In this document: positions 1 through 8,345 of the stretch, in pieces | Layout of the letters: every line of letters begins with the position of its first letter | Numbering within the stretch: position 1 is the first letter of the stretch | Assembly: GCA_963843755.1 (NCBI GenBank) | Contig: CAWJLS010000001.1 | Location: 1 to 64,000 of the forward strand | Direction: 5' to 3' | DNA length: 64,000 nt | Origin: CAWJLS01 sp963843755 | Lineage (GTDB): Bacteria; Acidobacteriota; Thermoanaerobaculia; Multivoradales; DATKCC01 | The notes under the pieces: generated by a model | Told to the model about the DNA's origin: nothing | The model's input: only the letters and a program-made list of their open reading frames with translations | Database searches by the model: none | Made by a program: the position numbers and the translations under genes

Positions 1-2
1 TG

Positions 3-920
3 TCCTTCCTCGACACCCAGACCCGGACCCGGCGGGACCACGAGAAGTACCTGGCGCTGATCGACGCGATCGCCCTGGTCCACCAGCACCAGCGGGAGGT
101 CAAGCGCGCGCGGTGCCCGGGGCCGGGGGGAGGTCGGGAGATCGAGTACTTGGAGGTCGAGCCGTCGGACGTCGCCCTGGCGAACCGGCTGGCCCACGAG
201 GTGCTGGGGCGCTCGCTCGACGAGCTGCCGCCCCAGACGCGGCGGCTGCTGGAGCTGCTGGAGGAGCTGGTCGTGGAGGTCTCCGAGCGCGAGGGCTTCG
301 CCCCGGAGGAGGTGCGCTTCTCGCGCCGCGAGGTGCGCCGGGCCACCGGCTGGCGCGATACCCAGCTCCGGGTGCACCTCGGGCGGCTCGTGGGCTTGGA
401 GTACCTGCTGGTCCACCAGGGGAGCCGGGGGCGGAGCTACGTCTACTCGCTGGCCTTCGCTCCGGGGGAGGGTCTGCTCGGAGGGCCGGCCGAGGGGGCC
501 GAGCAGGACGGGGCGGGCGAGGCCGGAGGGAGGAGTGCAGGCAGGGCTGGCCGGTACCTCCCCGGACTGATCGACGTCGCGGCTCTCGGCGGGCGCCAGA
601 GCGCGGGTACGACGTCCACTTCGCGGGGTGAGAAAGCGACCTCGCGGGGCAAGCAGGACAACAACGCGCCCCCAACGCGCCCCCACCGCGGGGGCGTCGC
701 GGGGCCGGTCGACGAGGGGAAATCGCCAGTGGCCTCGGGGGCTTCCGGGGCGACTTCGCGGGGTCGGCCGGAAATCACGTCTAAGGGGGTCGCAAGAAAC
801 GGTCCGTCGTACCGTACCGAAACGTCGTACTCCCAGACTGCCCAGAGCCTCCAAACGACCCAGAGCGCCCAGACGACCCGGAGCCTCCAGACCGCCCGGG
901 TCGCCCGGGGGAGGGGGTAG
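3..920 (+). CDS. C-terminal part of a primase/ATPase-like mobile-element protein (5' end outside window)
   Basis: The frame is open from the window edge to the TAG at 918-920, so this is the last 305 residues of a longer protein. The visible start is a run like KYLALIDAIALVHQHQREVK. An acidic helical segment and a winged-helix-like stretch follow (FSRREVRRATGWRD to SRGRSYVYSLAF, about residues 105-155). The tail is low complexity, rich in Thr, Ser, Gln and Arg. From memory, this C-terminal pattern occurs in CHC2-zinc-finger primase or ATPase proteins carried by integrative elements next to a tyrosine recombinase. The catalytic part is not visible, so the name is inference. The stop lies 3 bp before the integrase start, which indicates co-transcription. 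An internal TTG at 150 could be taken as a start, but the upstream codons read as real protein. Confidence 0.55.
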   Translation, partial: SFLDTQTRTRRDHEKYLALIDAIALVHQHQREVKRARCPGPGGGREIEYLEVEPSDVALANRLAHEVLGRSLDELPPQTRRLLELLEELVVEVSEREGFAPEEVRFSRREVRRATGWRDTQLRVHLGRLVGLEYLLVHQGSRGRSYVYSLAFAPGEGLLGGPAEGAEQDGAGEAGGRSAGRAGRYLPGLIDVAALGGRQSAGTTSTSRGEKATSRGKQDNNAPPTRPHRGGVAGPVDEGKSPVASGASGATSRGRPEITSKGVARNGPSYRTETSYSQTAQSLQTTQSAQTTRSLQTARVARGRG

Positions 921-923
921 GCG

Positions 924-1982
924 ATGCCGCGCTGGCCGGAGCGTGAGCCCCTGGACGATGCGAGCGACCCGAGCGATCCGCGGGGCTTCGAGGTGCTGAT
1001 GGCGCGCTACGTCGAGCACCTGGCGGTCCATCACTACGCGGAGACGACCCAGGAGGCGGCGCGACGCCTGCTCCGACTCTTCGCCCGGTGGTGCGCCGAG
1101 CGCGGCCTGCTCCGGCCGGTGGACGTGAGCCGCGCGGTGGTCGAGCGCTACCAGCGCCACCTCTACCACTACCGCCGGGACGACGGCCGGCCGCTCGGCT
1201 TCAAGACCCAGCAGTCGCGGCTGGTCCACGTCAAGGGCTTCTTCAAGTGGCTGGCGCGGGAGCGCTACGTGCTCTACAACCCGGCGGCGGAGATCGAGCT
1301 GCCGAAGCGTCCGCCCCGGCTGCCGACCGAGAGCTTCACCGTGGCCGAGGTCGAGCGGATTCTCTCGAGCCTCGACGTCGAGACCGCCTCGGGGCTCCGG
1401 GACCGGGCGCTCCTGGAGACCCTCTACTCGACCGGCATGCGGCGCATCGAGCTGGTCCGGCTCGACCTCTACGACCTCGACACCGAACGCGGCTGGGTGA
1501 CGATCCGCCGGGGCAAGGGGGGCAAGGGCCGGGTGGTGCCGATCGGCGCGCGGGCGCTCGCCTGGGTGCGCCGGTATCTCGAAGAGGCGCGGCCGGCGCT
1601 GCTGCTCGACCCGAACGACTGGGCGCTCTTCGCCAGTCCCCAGGGGACGCGGTTTTCGCCGGCGGCCCTGACCAACCTGGTCAAGCGGCGGATCCGGGAC
1701 TCCGGCGTCCGCCCCCGGCGGGGCTCGTGCCACCTCTTCCGGCACACGATGGCGACGCTGATGCTGGAGCGGGGGGCGGACCTGCGGGTGATCCAGGAGA
1801 TCTTGGGGCACGCGAGCCTGGAGACGACCGAGATCTACACGAAAGTCTCGATTCACCACTTGAAGCGGATTCACGCGGCCACCCACCCGGCCCGGCTGGA
1901 GCGGACGGAGACGGTGGCCGAGGAGCTGGCCCAGGAGGCCGCCGACGAGGCGGCGGAGGAGGACGAGCTGGAGCCTGAATAG
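924..1982 (+). CDS. Tyrosine recombinase/integrase, XerC/D-like
   Basis: This 352-residue protein is a site-specific DNA strand-exchange enzyme of the phage-integrase family. Residues about 25-115 form the SAM-like core-binding domain and about 140-315 the catalytic domain. The catalytic set is visible: Arg173 (STGMRRIEL), His270 and Arg273 (CHLFRHTMATLM), His296 (ILGHASLETTEIY) and the nucleophile Tyr305. There is no extra IntI-type insertion before the HxxR motif, so it is not a classical integron integrase. The C-terminal tail after the catalytic domain is about 45 residues and strongly acidic (EEAADEAAEEDELEPE). It follows the primase-like gene by 3 bp and is followed by a 1-kb structured non-coding region with a dif-like palindrome. 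It could be the recombinase of an integrative element or a domesticated Xer paralogue. Confidence 0.93.
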   Translation: MPRWPEREPLDDASDPSDPRGFEVLMARYVEHLAVHHYAETTQEAARRLLRLFARWCAERGLLRPVDVSRAVVERYQRHLYHYRRDDGRPLGFKTQQSRLVHVKGFFKWLARERYVLYNPAAEIELPKRPPRLPTESFTVAEVERILSSLDVETASGLRDRALLETLYSTGMRRIELVRLDLYDLDTERGWVTIRRGKGGKGRVVPIGARALAWVRRYLEEARPALLLDPNDWALFASPQGTRFSPAALTNLVKRRIRDSGVRPRRGSCHLFRHTMATLMLERGADLRVIQEILGHASLETTEIYTKVSIHHLKRIHAATHPARLERTETVAEELAQEAADEAAEEDELEPE

Positions 1983-2256
1983 GGCCGGGTCGCCCCGCCC
2001 GGCCCCCCGATCCAGATCTCCCCCGCCCACGGGCCCCCAACTCCGGGCGATTCCGGGCGAGCCGGGTGAGCGCTTTCGTGCTCCGGCCCGGAGGGGGCGA
2101 ACGCCGTGCGGTCGCTTCTGCCATCAGGACCGCCCGCCCCAAGCGGCGTCGAGGGCGTCCGTCCCTCCGGTCGCTGCGCTCCCTCCCGGGCACGGGCCAG
2201 CCGCTCCGGCAAGGGCCGCGCCCGCCCCCGCGGTCACGTCCCTTGCACTCTCCGCT

Positions 2257-2280
2257 GTCCGATAAGGCGCCTTATCGGAC
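2257..2280. repeat. Perfect 24-bp palindrome with dif-like architecture
   Basis: The arms GTCCGATAA and TTATCGGAC flank a 6-bp centre, GGCGCC, that is itself palindromic. The ATAA-N6-TTAT core has the layout of Xer recombination sites, whose E. coli form reads CATAA-N6-TTATG. It lies 275 bp after the tyrosine recombinase stop codon. It may be a recombinase core site. A transcription-factor operator or an RNA hairpin is the alternative. Confidence 0.5.
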
Positions 2281-2320
2281 CTGGCCCTCGGCCGCCCCCG
2301 CCGCTCGGCCTCGCGGCTTG

Positions 2321-2341
2321 ACATAACGCGGGGCGTTATGT
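2321..2341. repeat. Second inverted repeat with ATAA...TTAT half-sites
   Basis: ACATAACGC and GCGTTATGT are 9-bp arms separated by GGG. The outer ATAA and TTAT parts echo the palindrome 40 bp upstream, although the spacing between the half-sites is 9 bp rather than 6. It may be an accessory or degenerate recombinase-binding site. Confidence 0.4.
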
Positions 2342-3039
2342 GGCAACTTGGGGCGGGCTCCGGGGCGAACCCTCCGGCCGTCCACGTCTCCGCCGAACCG
2401 GCCCCCTCCGGAAGTCCCCGGGAGCTGAACCGTCCCGGCTCCGAATCACCCGGCTCGCCCGGAGTCGGCCGGAATTGGGGGCCCTCCCGCCCCAGAGAGG
2501 GAAGGCAGATCCTCGCTCTGCCTGCGGCTCCGCTCGGAACTGCCACCGATTGATCCGACACCCCGCCCCGCCCAGTCCCCCTCCGGCCCCTCCAGGGGCC
2601 TCGGTCAGGCCGCCGGCTCTGCGGCGCTGCGCGCGAGCCGCCCCGACAAGGTGCGCTGCTGGCGCAGCGCTTGGGGCGTCCCGTGCTCGTCCCGCCGCAG
2701 CCCCGGCGGCCGAGATCTCCCCCGGGCCACAGGCTCGAGCCCGTGGCCCTCGCCGCCCACCCGACGGCCCGGCAGCTTGGCTCGGTGCCTCCGGCGCCTT
2801 CGCCAAACTGCCGACTCCTGCGCCAGACGGACACGTCGGCGCTCCAGAACCCTCCGCCGTGCTCTCGACGCACAGCTCGTGGCGCCCCTCGCCGGTCCGC
2901 GGTCGCCGAGGACCGATCGAGAGGCCGCGAAGTGGCGTTATCGGCGACAGCAAGCAGGAGGATGTGACACGCGGCGCCCTCGCCGCGATCCATCCAGAAG
3001 CACGGTTTCGCCCCTCCGGGGCTCAACCGAACCGCTAGA

Positions 3040-3330
3040 ATGGGCTGTGTAGACCTACGCTTCTACGTCGACCCGGAGACCGGCGAGCCCCACATCTACA
3101 ACCATGGGGTCATGGAAGAGGAGGTCCACCAGATCCTGGAGAACCCGGCCGACGAGTTTAGCGGTCGCAACGATTCCCGGATCGCGCTCGGACAGACCGA
3201 GCAAGGCCGGTCCCTGCAGGTGGTCTACGTGCCGGACCCGGGTCGGCGAAGCGCCTTCGTCGTGACGGCGTATGATTTGAGAGGCAAAGCCCTGACGGCA
3301 TACCGGCGCCGAAGACGGCGCAAGCGATGA
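3040..3330 (+). CDS. Small basic protein, BrnT/DUF4258-like putative toxin
   Basis: This 96-residue protein starts with a beta-rich segment (LRFYVDPETGEPHIYNHGV), then a helix with EEEVHQIL, and ends in a strongly basic tail (GKALTAYRRRRRRKR). The short RelE-like layout, with a strand pair and YDLRGKALTAYRRR at the end, resembles BrnT/DUF4258 ribonuclease toxins; this is fold-level resemblance from memory. The next gene overlaps it by 4 bp (ATGA) and encodes an acidic partner, as expected for a toxin-antitoxin operon. I see no clear Shine-Dalgarno, and TAGAAT overlaps the start codon. An uncharacterised housekeeping pair remains possible. Confidence 0.55.
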   Translation: MGCVDLRFYVDPETGEPHIYNHGVMEEEVHQILENPADEFSGRNDSRIALGQTEQGRSLQVVYVPDPGRRSAFVVTAYDLRGKALTAYRRRRRRKR

Positions 3331-3551
3331 TGAAGAAGAAGAGCCCCATCCAGTTTCCCCCCGGCTGGGACGAAGAGCGTGTCCGCGACGTCGTGGACTA
3401 CTACGAGCACCAGACGGACGAGGAGGCAGCCGCCGAGCACGAGGCGGCGCTCTCCCGCTCTGGCGAGACGCTGATGACGGTCCCCACCGAGATCGTCCCT
3501 GCCGTGCGCGAGCTCATCGCCCGCTACGAGGAAGAGCACTCGGCGCGCTGA
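3327..3551 (+). CDS. Small acidic protein, putative antitoxin partner
   Basis: This 74-residue protein is acidic and largely helical (WDEERVRDVVDYYEHQTDEE). It ends with a helix that could bind the preceding protein (PAVRELIARYEEEHSAR). It starts inside the stop codon of the upstream gene, which indicates translational coupling. No ribbon-helix-helix or HTH motif can be named with confidence. The antitoxin role is inferred from size, charge and coupling. Confidence 0.5.
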   Translation: MMKKKSPIQFPPGWDEERVRDVVDYYEHQTDEEAAAEHEAALSRSGETLMTVPTEIVPAVRELIARYEEEHSAR

Positions 3552-3720
3552 GCGGGTCGAGAGCTCGGGGCGTCGCAGCCGAGCTGCCGGCGTGTGCGCC
3601 AGGTGCACAGATCAACGCTCCAGACGGACCCCTCGTGCTCCAGGCGTACAAGCTGTGCCAGACCCTTTCTCTCCTTAGCCGCCCGGGCGGGAGGGCGCCG
3701 GCCTCGTAGAATCGAGGCGA

Positions 3721-4692
3721 ATGCCGGCGGCTAAAGGAAGAAAGCTCTGTCAGGTTCTGGCGGTGCTCGCCGCCCTGGTCGCCACCGCTGTGCCCGCTGG
3801 CGCCTCGATCCGACGCCCGAGCGACCAGAGCCTCGAGCCCGACGCCGAAGCCCTCCTCGCGGCCGCTCGCGAACCCGTCCCCGCGCCGCCCCAGGCTGAA
3901 GCTGCTGTCTCCGGCGATCGCTTCGACCTCCTCGCCCCCGCCGCCGTCGACCGCCTCCTCTTCACCGGTCGGCCTCCGCGGTCCCACCTCTTCGCCGAGC
4001 TCGAAATCCGCGTCCGGGCTTCCGATCTCCTGAGCCTTCCGCAACCTATGGAGATCAAAGAACTTACCCTCAAAATCGCGTCAGGTGACCGGGAGGCCGG
4101 CCTCTACTACGCCAAGGCCCGCTACTACGACCCTGAGCTGGGGATCTTCCTGACCCAAGACCCGTTCGAAGGCCAGATCCAGACGCCGCCCAGCCTGCAT
4201 CGGTATCTCTACACCTACCAGAACCCGACGGTGTACACCGACCCGACGGGTAAGGAAACCAAAGAGACCCAACCCGAAGACAAAGTTGAGGTAGGGACTC
4301 AGGCGAGCTACCGGCAGGCCTATGAGGAGCTCAAGAAGACTCCGTCCGGAAAGGAGGCTCTCAAGCCGCCGCTGGCTCTGACGCCCGGGACGCCGGGCGG
4401 GCAGACGAAGAGGCCGGCCCCGCCCTGTGGGCAGGGGCCGGTCTCATTCCGGGTCGATCCGCTCGGTCGGCAGGCCGTTGCGGTTGGCCGCTCAGCGGAA
4501 CTGCACGCCGAGCTGGACGGTGATGAACCGCGTGTCGTCGTCGTCCGCGATCTGGTGCAGGTCGGCGCCGAATTCGATGGCGAACGGGCTTCCCAGCGGG
4601 ATCTGGGCACCCACGCCGACGTTGGCTCCTGCATCGGTCGAGCCGCCCTTGGCGTCGTAGGCCCCGACGCCCGCGCGGACGTACGGCCGTAG
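3721..4692 (+). pseudogene. Internally deleted Rhs (YD-repeat) protein remnant
   Basis: The 323-codon frame begins with a signal peptide (LCQVLAVLAALVATAVPAGA) and a Pro/Ala-rich stretch. At about residues 123-180 it shows a typical Rhs-associated core: DREAGLYYAKARYYDPELGI and then NPTVYTDPTGKE. Full Rhs proteins have hundreds of residues of YD repeats before this core, and here they are missing. The signal peptide is therefore joined almost directly to the core, which points to an internal deletion. After about residue 240 the frame has no recognisable toxin and, from 4492, runs antisense into the end of the metalloprotease gene. The coding part probably ended earlier in an ancestral form. 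It may still be expressed as a secreted fragment. Confidence 0.55.
4412..4443 (-). terminator. Hairpin after the M6 metalloprotease gene
   Basis: GGCCGGCCCC and GGGGCCGGTC form a 10-bp stem, with one wobble, around a 12-nt centre. It lies 49 bp beyond the metalloprotease stop codon. On the minus strand it is followed by CTCTTCGTC rather than a long T run, so termination would be weak. Confidence 0.5.
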
Positions 4693-7575
4693 GCCGGTGA
4701 CCGTCGAGCCGAGGAAGCGGACGTCGAAGGAGGTGTGGAGCCAGCGCGGGTGCTCCAGGCCGCTCGCGGATTCGGCCGTGAGCTGGGCCAGGCCGAGGAT
4801 CGCCTGGAGGTCGACCCGGTCGGTCAACTGGTAGCCGGCATCGAGGGCGACGTAGATGTTGGCGTCCGCGTCGTGGTCGAGGTCACCCAGAGGATGGGTC
4901 GAGCCGACGTGGAAGCTGAGGGCGAACCGCCGGTCGCTCGGGACGGAGCTCCCGGGCAGCGGAACGTCGATCGGCACCCGGTCGCTCTCGGTCGGCGCGT
5001 TGCAGTCGTCGCCCGCGTAGTAGGCGTAGGCCTTCCACCGGCCGGGCCAGAAGGCGGGGAAGGCGACGTCGAACGCCCCGGTCGCGTCGGTCCGGCCGAA
5101 GTAGACCAGGTCCCTCCCCAGCGGATCGGTGACGATCACCGCGATCTCGACGTCGTCGAGCGCCGGGTCGGTCAGCCCCCGGACCCGATAGACGCTCGTG
5201 GCCGAAGGGGTCCTAGCGACGGTGTCCGGGTTCCGCTTGGGCGGCACGACCGCGAGCCGGGGAAAGCGGATCGGGTTCGCCAGGTGGATGATCGGGTTGA
5301 CCCCGCCGTAGGTCTGGATGTAGTCGTCGATCCGGGTCATGGCGTAGAGGTCGAGGGTCCGCCGGCTGCAGCGTGGGGCGTCCGGCGGCGGCGTGATCGT
5401 CGCCTCGACCGTCTTGTAGGTCTTGGGCTCTACTTCGACCCACTTGTTCTCGAAGCGGACCCTCCAGCCGGTGCCGAGGCCGGCGGCCTCGAGGTCGATC
5501 CGGCGCGGCCCGTCGAACGGGTTGGCCACCCGCAACGGGATCTTCACCGGGTGCCACGGGCTGCTCGAGCCGCTGTAGAAGTGGGTGACGTTCTCCTGGG
5601 TGAAGTTGTTGTAGATGTTGGCCTCTCCGGGCAGGTGCTCGATCTCCACCTTGATGCAGGTGTGCTCACCCACGGTCGGGGTCCACTCGGCCCAGATGTT
5701 GCGGGATTGGCCGGACGGGATGTCGACCGGCGCCGGTGAGGTCAGGTCGACGAATTGCCCCGAGTCCCCCATGCCGCCGGGGGTGTTCACCTGGAAGCGA
5801 ACGCGCACTCCGGAGGCGTCACCCGCCCCGACGTTGGTGATGCGAGCGTAGACGCGGTTGGCGTGGTTGACCCACGCGGCCTCTCCGTTGTCGGGCTTCG
5901 GCGTCGCGGTCGCGGGATCGTCCCAGCCGCCCCCCTCGCGTTCACTGTCGACCCAGACGTCGATCGTCTCCCACGGCGGGGCACCCCAGGGGGTGATCAT
6001 CGGATCGGGCTGCGGCCCGGCCTTCAGCTTGACGTTGACGTTGTAGGAGCGCGGCGGTCCGGCGTTGACGCTGTTGTAGGTGATCTGGAGTGTCGACTCC
6101 GGGCTGTGGGCCGGGTCGCCGGCGTCGAGCACCTTCTGCTCGTTCAAGGTGCGCTTGGGGTAGATCCCGGGCGGCCAGGCGTCGACCGCCTCCATCACCA
6201 CCACGTCGTCGCTCGCCGAGACGTCGCTGACGTTGCCTGCGAAAGCGTTGCGCCCTTCGACGTAGTAGTTGACCGCAGACGAAGACTCGATCTTGAGCGC
6301 CGTGTAGGTGTCGGCCCCGGTCTCGGGTGTCGCCGTCGGCGTCACCTTGAAGGTCTGATCGAGGTCCGGATCACCTGGCGCCGGCCGCGTGAGCTGCTTG
6401 ACGTTGCCCGGCGCCGTGATCCAGGCGAGCTTGTAGTCCTTCTCCCAGCCCGCGTACTCCCGGTCGTTGGCGCCATCCATGGTGGTCCAGTAGCCGCGGA
6501 CGCCGGCGGTTCCCGGGTCGTACTGGTCCGGCAGGCCGAGCCAGTGGCCCATCTCGTGGGTGAACCGGCCGAAGCCGGTGGAGTTCGACTGGTTGATCGT
6601 CTGGATCTTGAAGGACGTGCCGCCGACGGTATACGTCTGGGCGCCGGCCGACTGCCCGCGCAGGAACGAGGAGTAGAGGATCGCGATCACTCCGCTGTAG
6701 GCCTCGTAGTCGGCCACGTCGCCTGACGCCGCCTCCATCGCGTCGGTCAACAGCTTGCTGTGGTCGGCGAGGTGAGCCAGGCTCGTGCCGCGGTCGACGA
6801 GCTCGCTCGTCGCGCCGCTGGCGTCGGCATAGCCGATCCTGCGGTAGTTGCCCAGGGAGTCTGCCTGTCCCTTGCCGGTGCGATAGACCAGCCAGCGATC
6901 GACGTCGTTCGCCGCCGACTTGGTGATCGTCAACTTCACCAGGTCGCCCGCGGCCACGGTGGCCGCGGAGGAGAGCCGCGTCAGCGTCGACTCGACCCCG
7001 TTCTTGAAGCCGGCGACCGCGTACCAGTAGTCGCCCGCCTCGCTGCTTTCGAAATCGCTCGTCGGGTCACCCACGGCGGGAGGTGCCGCCGCGGCGGAAA
7101 GGCTGGCCGGTGGCGTCGGGTTGGTGGCGCTCGCCGCGCTCGCGTCGCGCTGTTCCAGCGACAGGATGAAGGACGGGCTGGCGTAGTCGAGAATGCCTTC
7201 CGGCAGCGTGTACCAGGCGCCGCCCGTATCCCGCTTCTGATCGACGTTGAAGGTGGTCGCCCCCCAGGAGGTCTCGTCGAACCAGTCGACCAGATCGGAG
7301 ACCTTGCCATCCTCGGCGGTGTTGGCGGCCGCAAGGTCGGCCGGGAGGATCCGGTAGTCGTTCGCCTGGACGTAGATCACCAAGATCGGCTGGTTCGTGC
7401 CGGTCTTGTCGACGTGATGCTCGTCCATCGGCCCCATCTCGGCCGGCGGTCCGTCGTCGGCGCGGGCCGCACCGGGCGCGAAAGCCACGAGCTGGGCCAG
7501 AGCCAGGACGAGAACCGGGACCAAGTGCCTCCGGGTCCGCGGCAGGTGGAACGGAGTTCGGTGACTGAATCGCAT
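4492..7575 (-). CDS. Secreted M6-family metalloprotease with C-terminal outer-membrane barrel domain
   Basis: This 1027-residue protein has a signal peptide (HLVPVLVLALAQLVAFAPGAARA). The peptidase domain carries the zinc motif HEMGHWLGLPDQYD at about residue 340, matching the M6 (immune inhibitor A-like) HExxHxxGxxD pattern. Beta-rich segments follow that look like CARDB or Ig-like domains (ADASGVRVRFQVNTPGG, RVYARITNVGAGD), then a carboxypeptidase-regulatory-like repeat near PLGRDLVYFGRTDATGAF. The last 150 residues look like a small outer-membrane beta-barrel with alternating strands (TGLRPYVRAGVGAYDAKGG) and end in VQLGVQFR, an aromatic-rich terminal strand. I chose the ATG at 7575 because AAGGAGAG lies just upstream; an extension to 7653 adds no signal-peptide logic. 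The 3' end overlaps the antisense Rhs remnant. Confidence 0.85.
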   Translation of the reverse strand: MRFSHRTPFHLPRTRRHLVPVLVLALAQLVAFAPGAARADDGPPAEMGPMDEHHVDKTGTNQPILVIYVQANDYRILPADLAAANTAEDGKVSDLVDWFDETSWGATTFNVDQKRDTGGAWYTLPEGILDYASPSFILSLEQRDASAASATNPTPPASLSAAAAPPAVGDPTSDFESSEAGDYWYAVAGFKNGVESTLTRLSSAATVAAGDLVKLTITKSAANDVDRWLVYRTGKGQADSLGNYRRIGYADASGATSELVDRGTSLAHLADHSKLLTDAMEAASGDVADYEAYSGVIAILYSSFLRGQSAGAQTYTVGGTSFKIQTINQSNSTGFGRFTHEMGHWLGLPDQYDPGTAGVRGYWTTMDGANDREYAGWEKDYKLAWITAPGNVKQLTRPAPGDPDLDQTFKVTPTATPETGADTYTALKIESSSAVNYYVEGRNAFAGNVSDVSASDDVVVMEAVDAWPPGIYPKRTLNEQKVLDAGDPAHSPESTLQITYNSVNAGPPRSYNVNVKLKAGPQPDPMITPWGAPPWETIDVWVDSEREGGGWDDPATATPKPDNGEAAWVNHANRVYARITNVGAGDASGVRVRFQVNTPGGMGDSGQFVDLTSPAPVDIPSGQSRNIWAEWTPTVGEHTCIKVEIEHLPGEANIYNNFTQENVTHFYSGSSSPWHPVKIPLRVANPFDGPRRIDLEAAGLGTGWRVRFENKWVEVEPKTYKTVEATITPPPDAPRCSRRTLDLYAMTRIDDYIQTYGGVNPIIHLANPIRFPRLAVVPPKRNPDTVARTPSATSVYRVRGLTDPALDDVEIAVIVTDPLGRDLVYFGRTDATGAFDVAFPAFWPGRWKAYAYYAGDDCNAPTESDRVPIDVPLPGSSVPSDRRFALSFHVGSTHPLGDLDHDADANIYVALDAGYQLTDRVDLQAILGLAQLTAESASGLEHPRWLHTSFDVRFLGSTVTGLRPYVRAGVGAYDAKGGSTDAGANVGVGAQIPLGSPFAIEFGADLHQIADDDDTRFITVQLGVQFR

Positions 7576-7712
7576 GGCGCCTCTCCTTCTCGAAATGAAG
7601 AGCCGGAGATCTTCTGGTGATGCTGAAGGAACGCACCACGCGGGTTGGATCACTCAGGGAAACTGGCGGGAGTTGGGACGCGCTGGCAAGGCACCTCAAC
7701 GGTGTTCCGCTG

Positions 7713-8315
7713 TCACGCGCTGGCGGGCGGCGGAGAGCGCTTCCTCGTGCGTATCCATTCGAGATCCCCCCGGATCTCTTGGCGGCACAGCCAGAGGGTC
7801 ACCAGGCCGGCCGGCCAGATCAGCAGGCTGAAGCGATGGACGACGGCGCGGTGGAGGAAGGCCGCACGAAGCAGGCCACGCAACCAGGCGAAGCGGCCCC
7901 TCGGAAGGTAGAGGATCCGAACCTTGATCGGTCCTCCGAGCGTGATCTGCAGACCGTCCCGGCCTTCCTCCGAGAGCGCCACACGCTCACTGGTCGCGGT
8001 CACGCCGGCGACCTCCTTCGCCGCCTGCCACTCGGCGTCGAGGATCCTCGGCGCGAGCTCCTCGGGCACGAGCCTGGGGTCCGGCTCCGGCGGCTGCAGG
8101 ACGAAGCGCTCGACGCTCGTCGCCCGCCCGCCCTTTTCGACGGCGATGGCGCCGCGATACGCGAACCTCGAGGACCCCGGACCGATGAAGCCCGCGCCTT
8201 TCCGGTAGATCGGCACGTCGTCCCCCTTGAGCAGCCGGCGGAGCATCGGCACCTGCACCCCGATGCAGATCACCGCGAGGAGCGAGGCAGCGGCAAGCTT
8301 CCGGGACGACCCCAT
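7713..8315 (-). CDS. Membrane protein of unknown function
   Basis: This 200-residue protein has a hydrophobic N-terminus (LAAASLLAVICIGVQVPML), a polar beta-rich middle (about 25-150) and a second hydrophobic stretch near residues 165-180 (FSLLIWPAGLVTLWLC) before a basic tail. I do not recognise the family. The middle domain would face the periplasm if both helices span the inner membrane. It starts 30 bp after the stop of another small membrane protein on the same strand, so the two probably form a bicistronic unit. Confidence 0.6.
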   Translation of the reverse strand: MGSSRKLAAASLLAVICIGVQVPMLRRLLKGDDVPIYRKGAGFIGPGSSRFAYRGAIAVEKGGRATSVERFVLQPPEPDPRLVPEELAPRILDAEWQAAKEVAGVTATSERVALSEEGRDGLQITLGGPIKVRILYLPRGRFAWLRGLLRAAFLHRAVVHRFSLLIWPAGLVTLWLCRQEIRGDLEWIRTRKRSPPPASA

Positions 8316-8345
8316 CTCTCGGCGCCTGAATGGGAGAAGCCAGGC

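Larger units (their letters stand above)
1983..3039. other. Gene-free, hairpin-rich region downstream of the integrase
   Basis: I find no convincing coding sequence in this roughly 1 kb stretch; the open frames on both strands have Arg/Pro/Gly-rich shadow composition. It does contain several inverted repeats. They are a perfect 24-bp palindrome at 2257-2280, ACATAACGC/GCGTTATGT at 2321-2341, GCGCTGC/GCAGCGC at 2653-2670, and an imperfect 52-nt hairpin at 2771-2822 (GGCAGCTTGGC pairs with GCCAAACTGCC). A lone TTATCGG half-site lies near 2939-2945. The palindromes sit directly behind the recombinase gene, which suggests recombination sites, but this is inference. Confidence 0.6.

Noticed and set aside
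924..1982. Classical integron integrase (IntI) with attC cassettes downstream
   Set aside because: The IntI-specific additional domain is absent and the hairpins do not show the RYYYAAC/GTTRRRY pair.
2124..3026. A 300-codon minus-strand open frame in the region after the integrase
   Set aside because: Low-complexity Arg/Gly/Pro sequence, no Shine-Dalgarno, interrupted by palindromic DNA; not treated as a gene.
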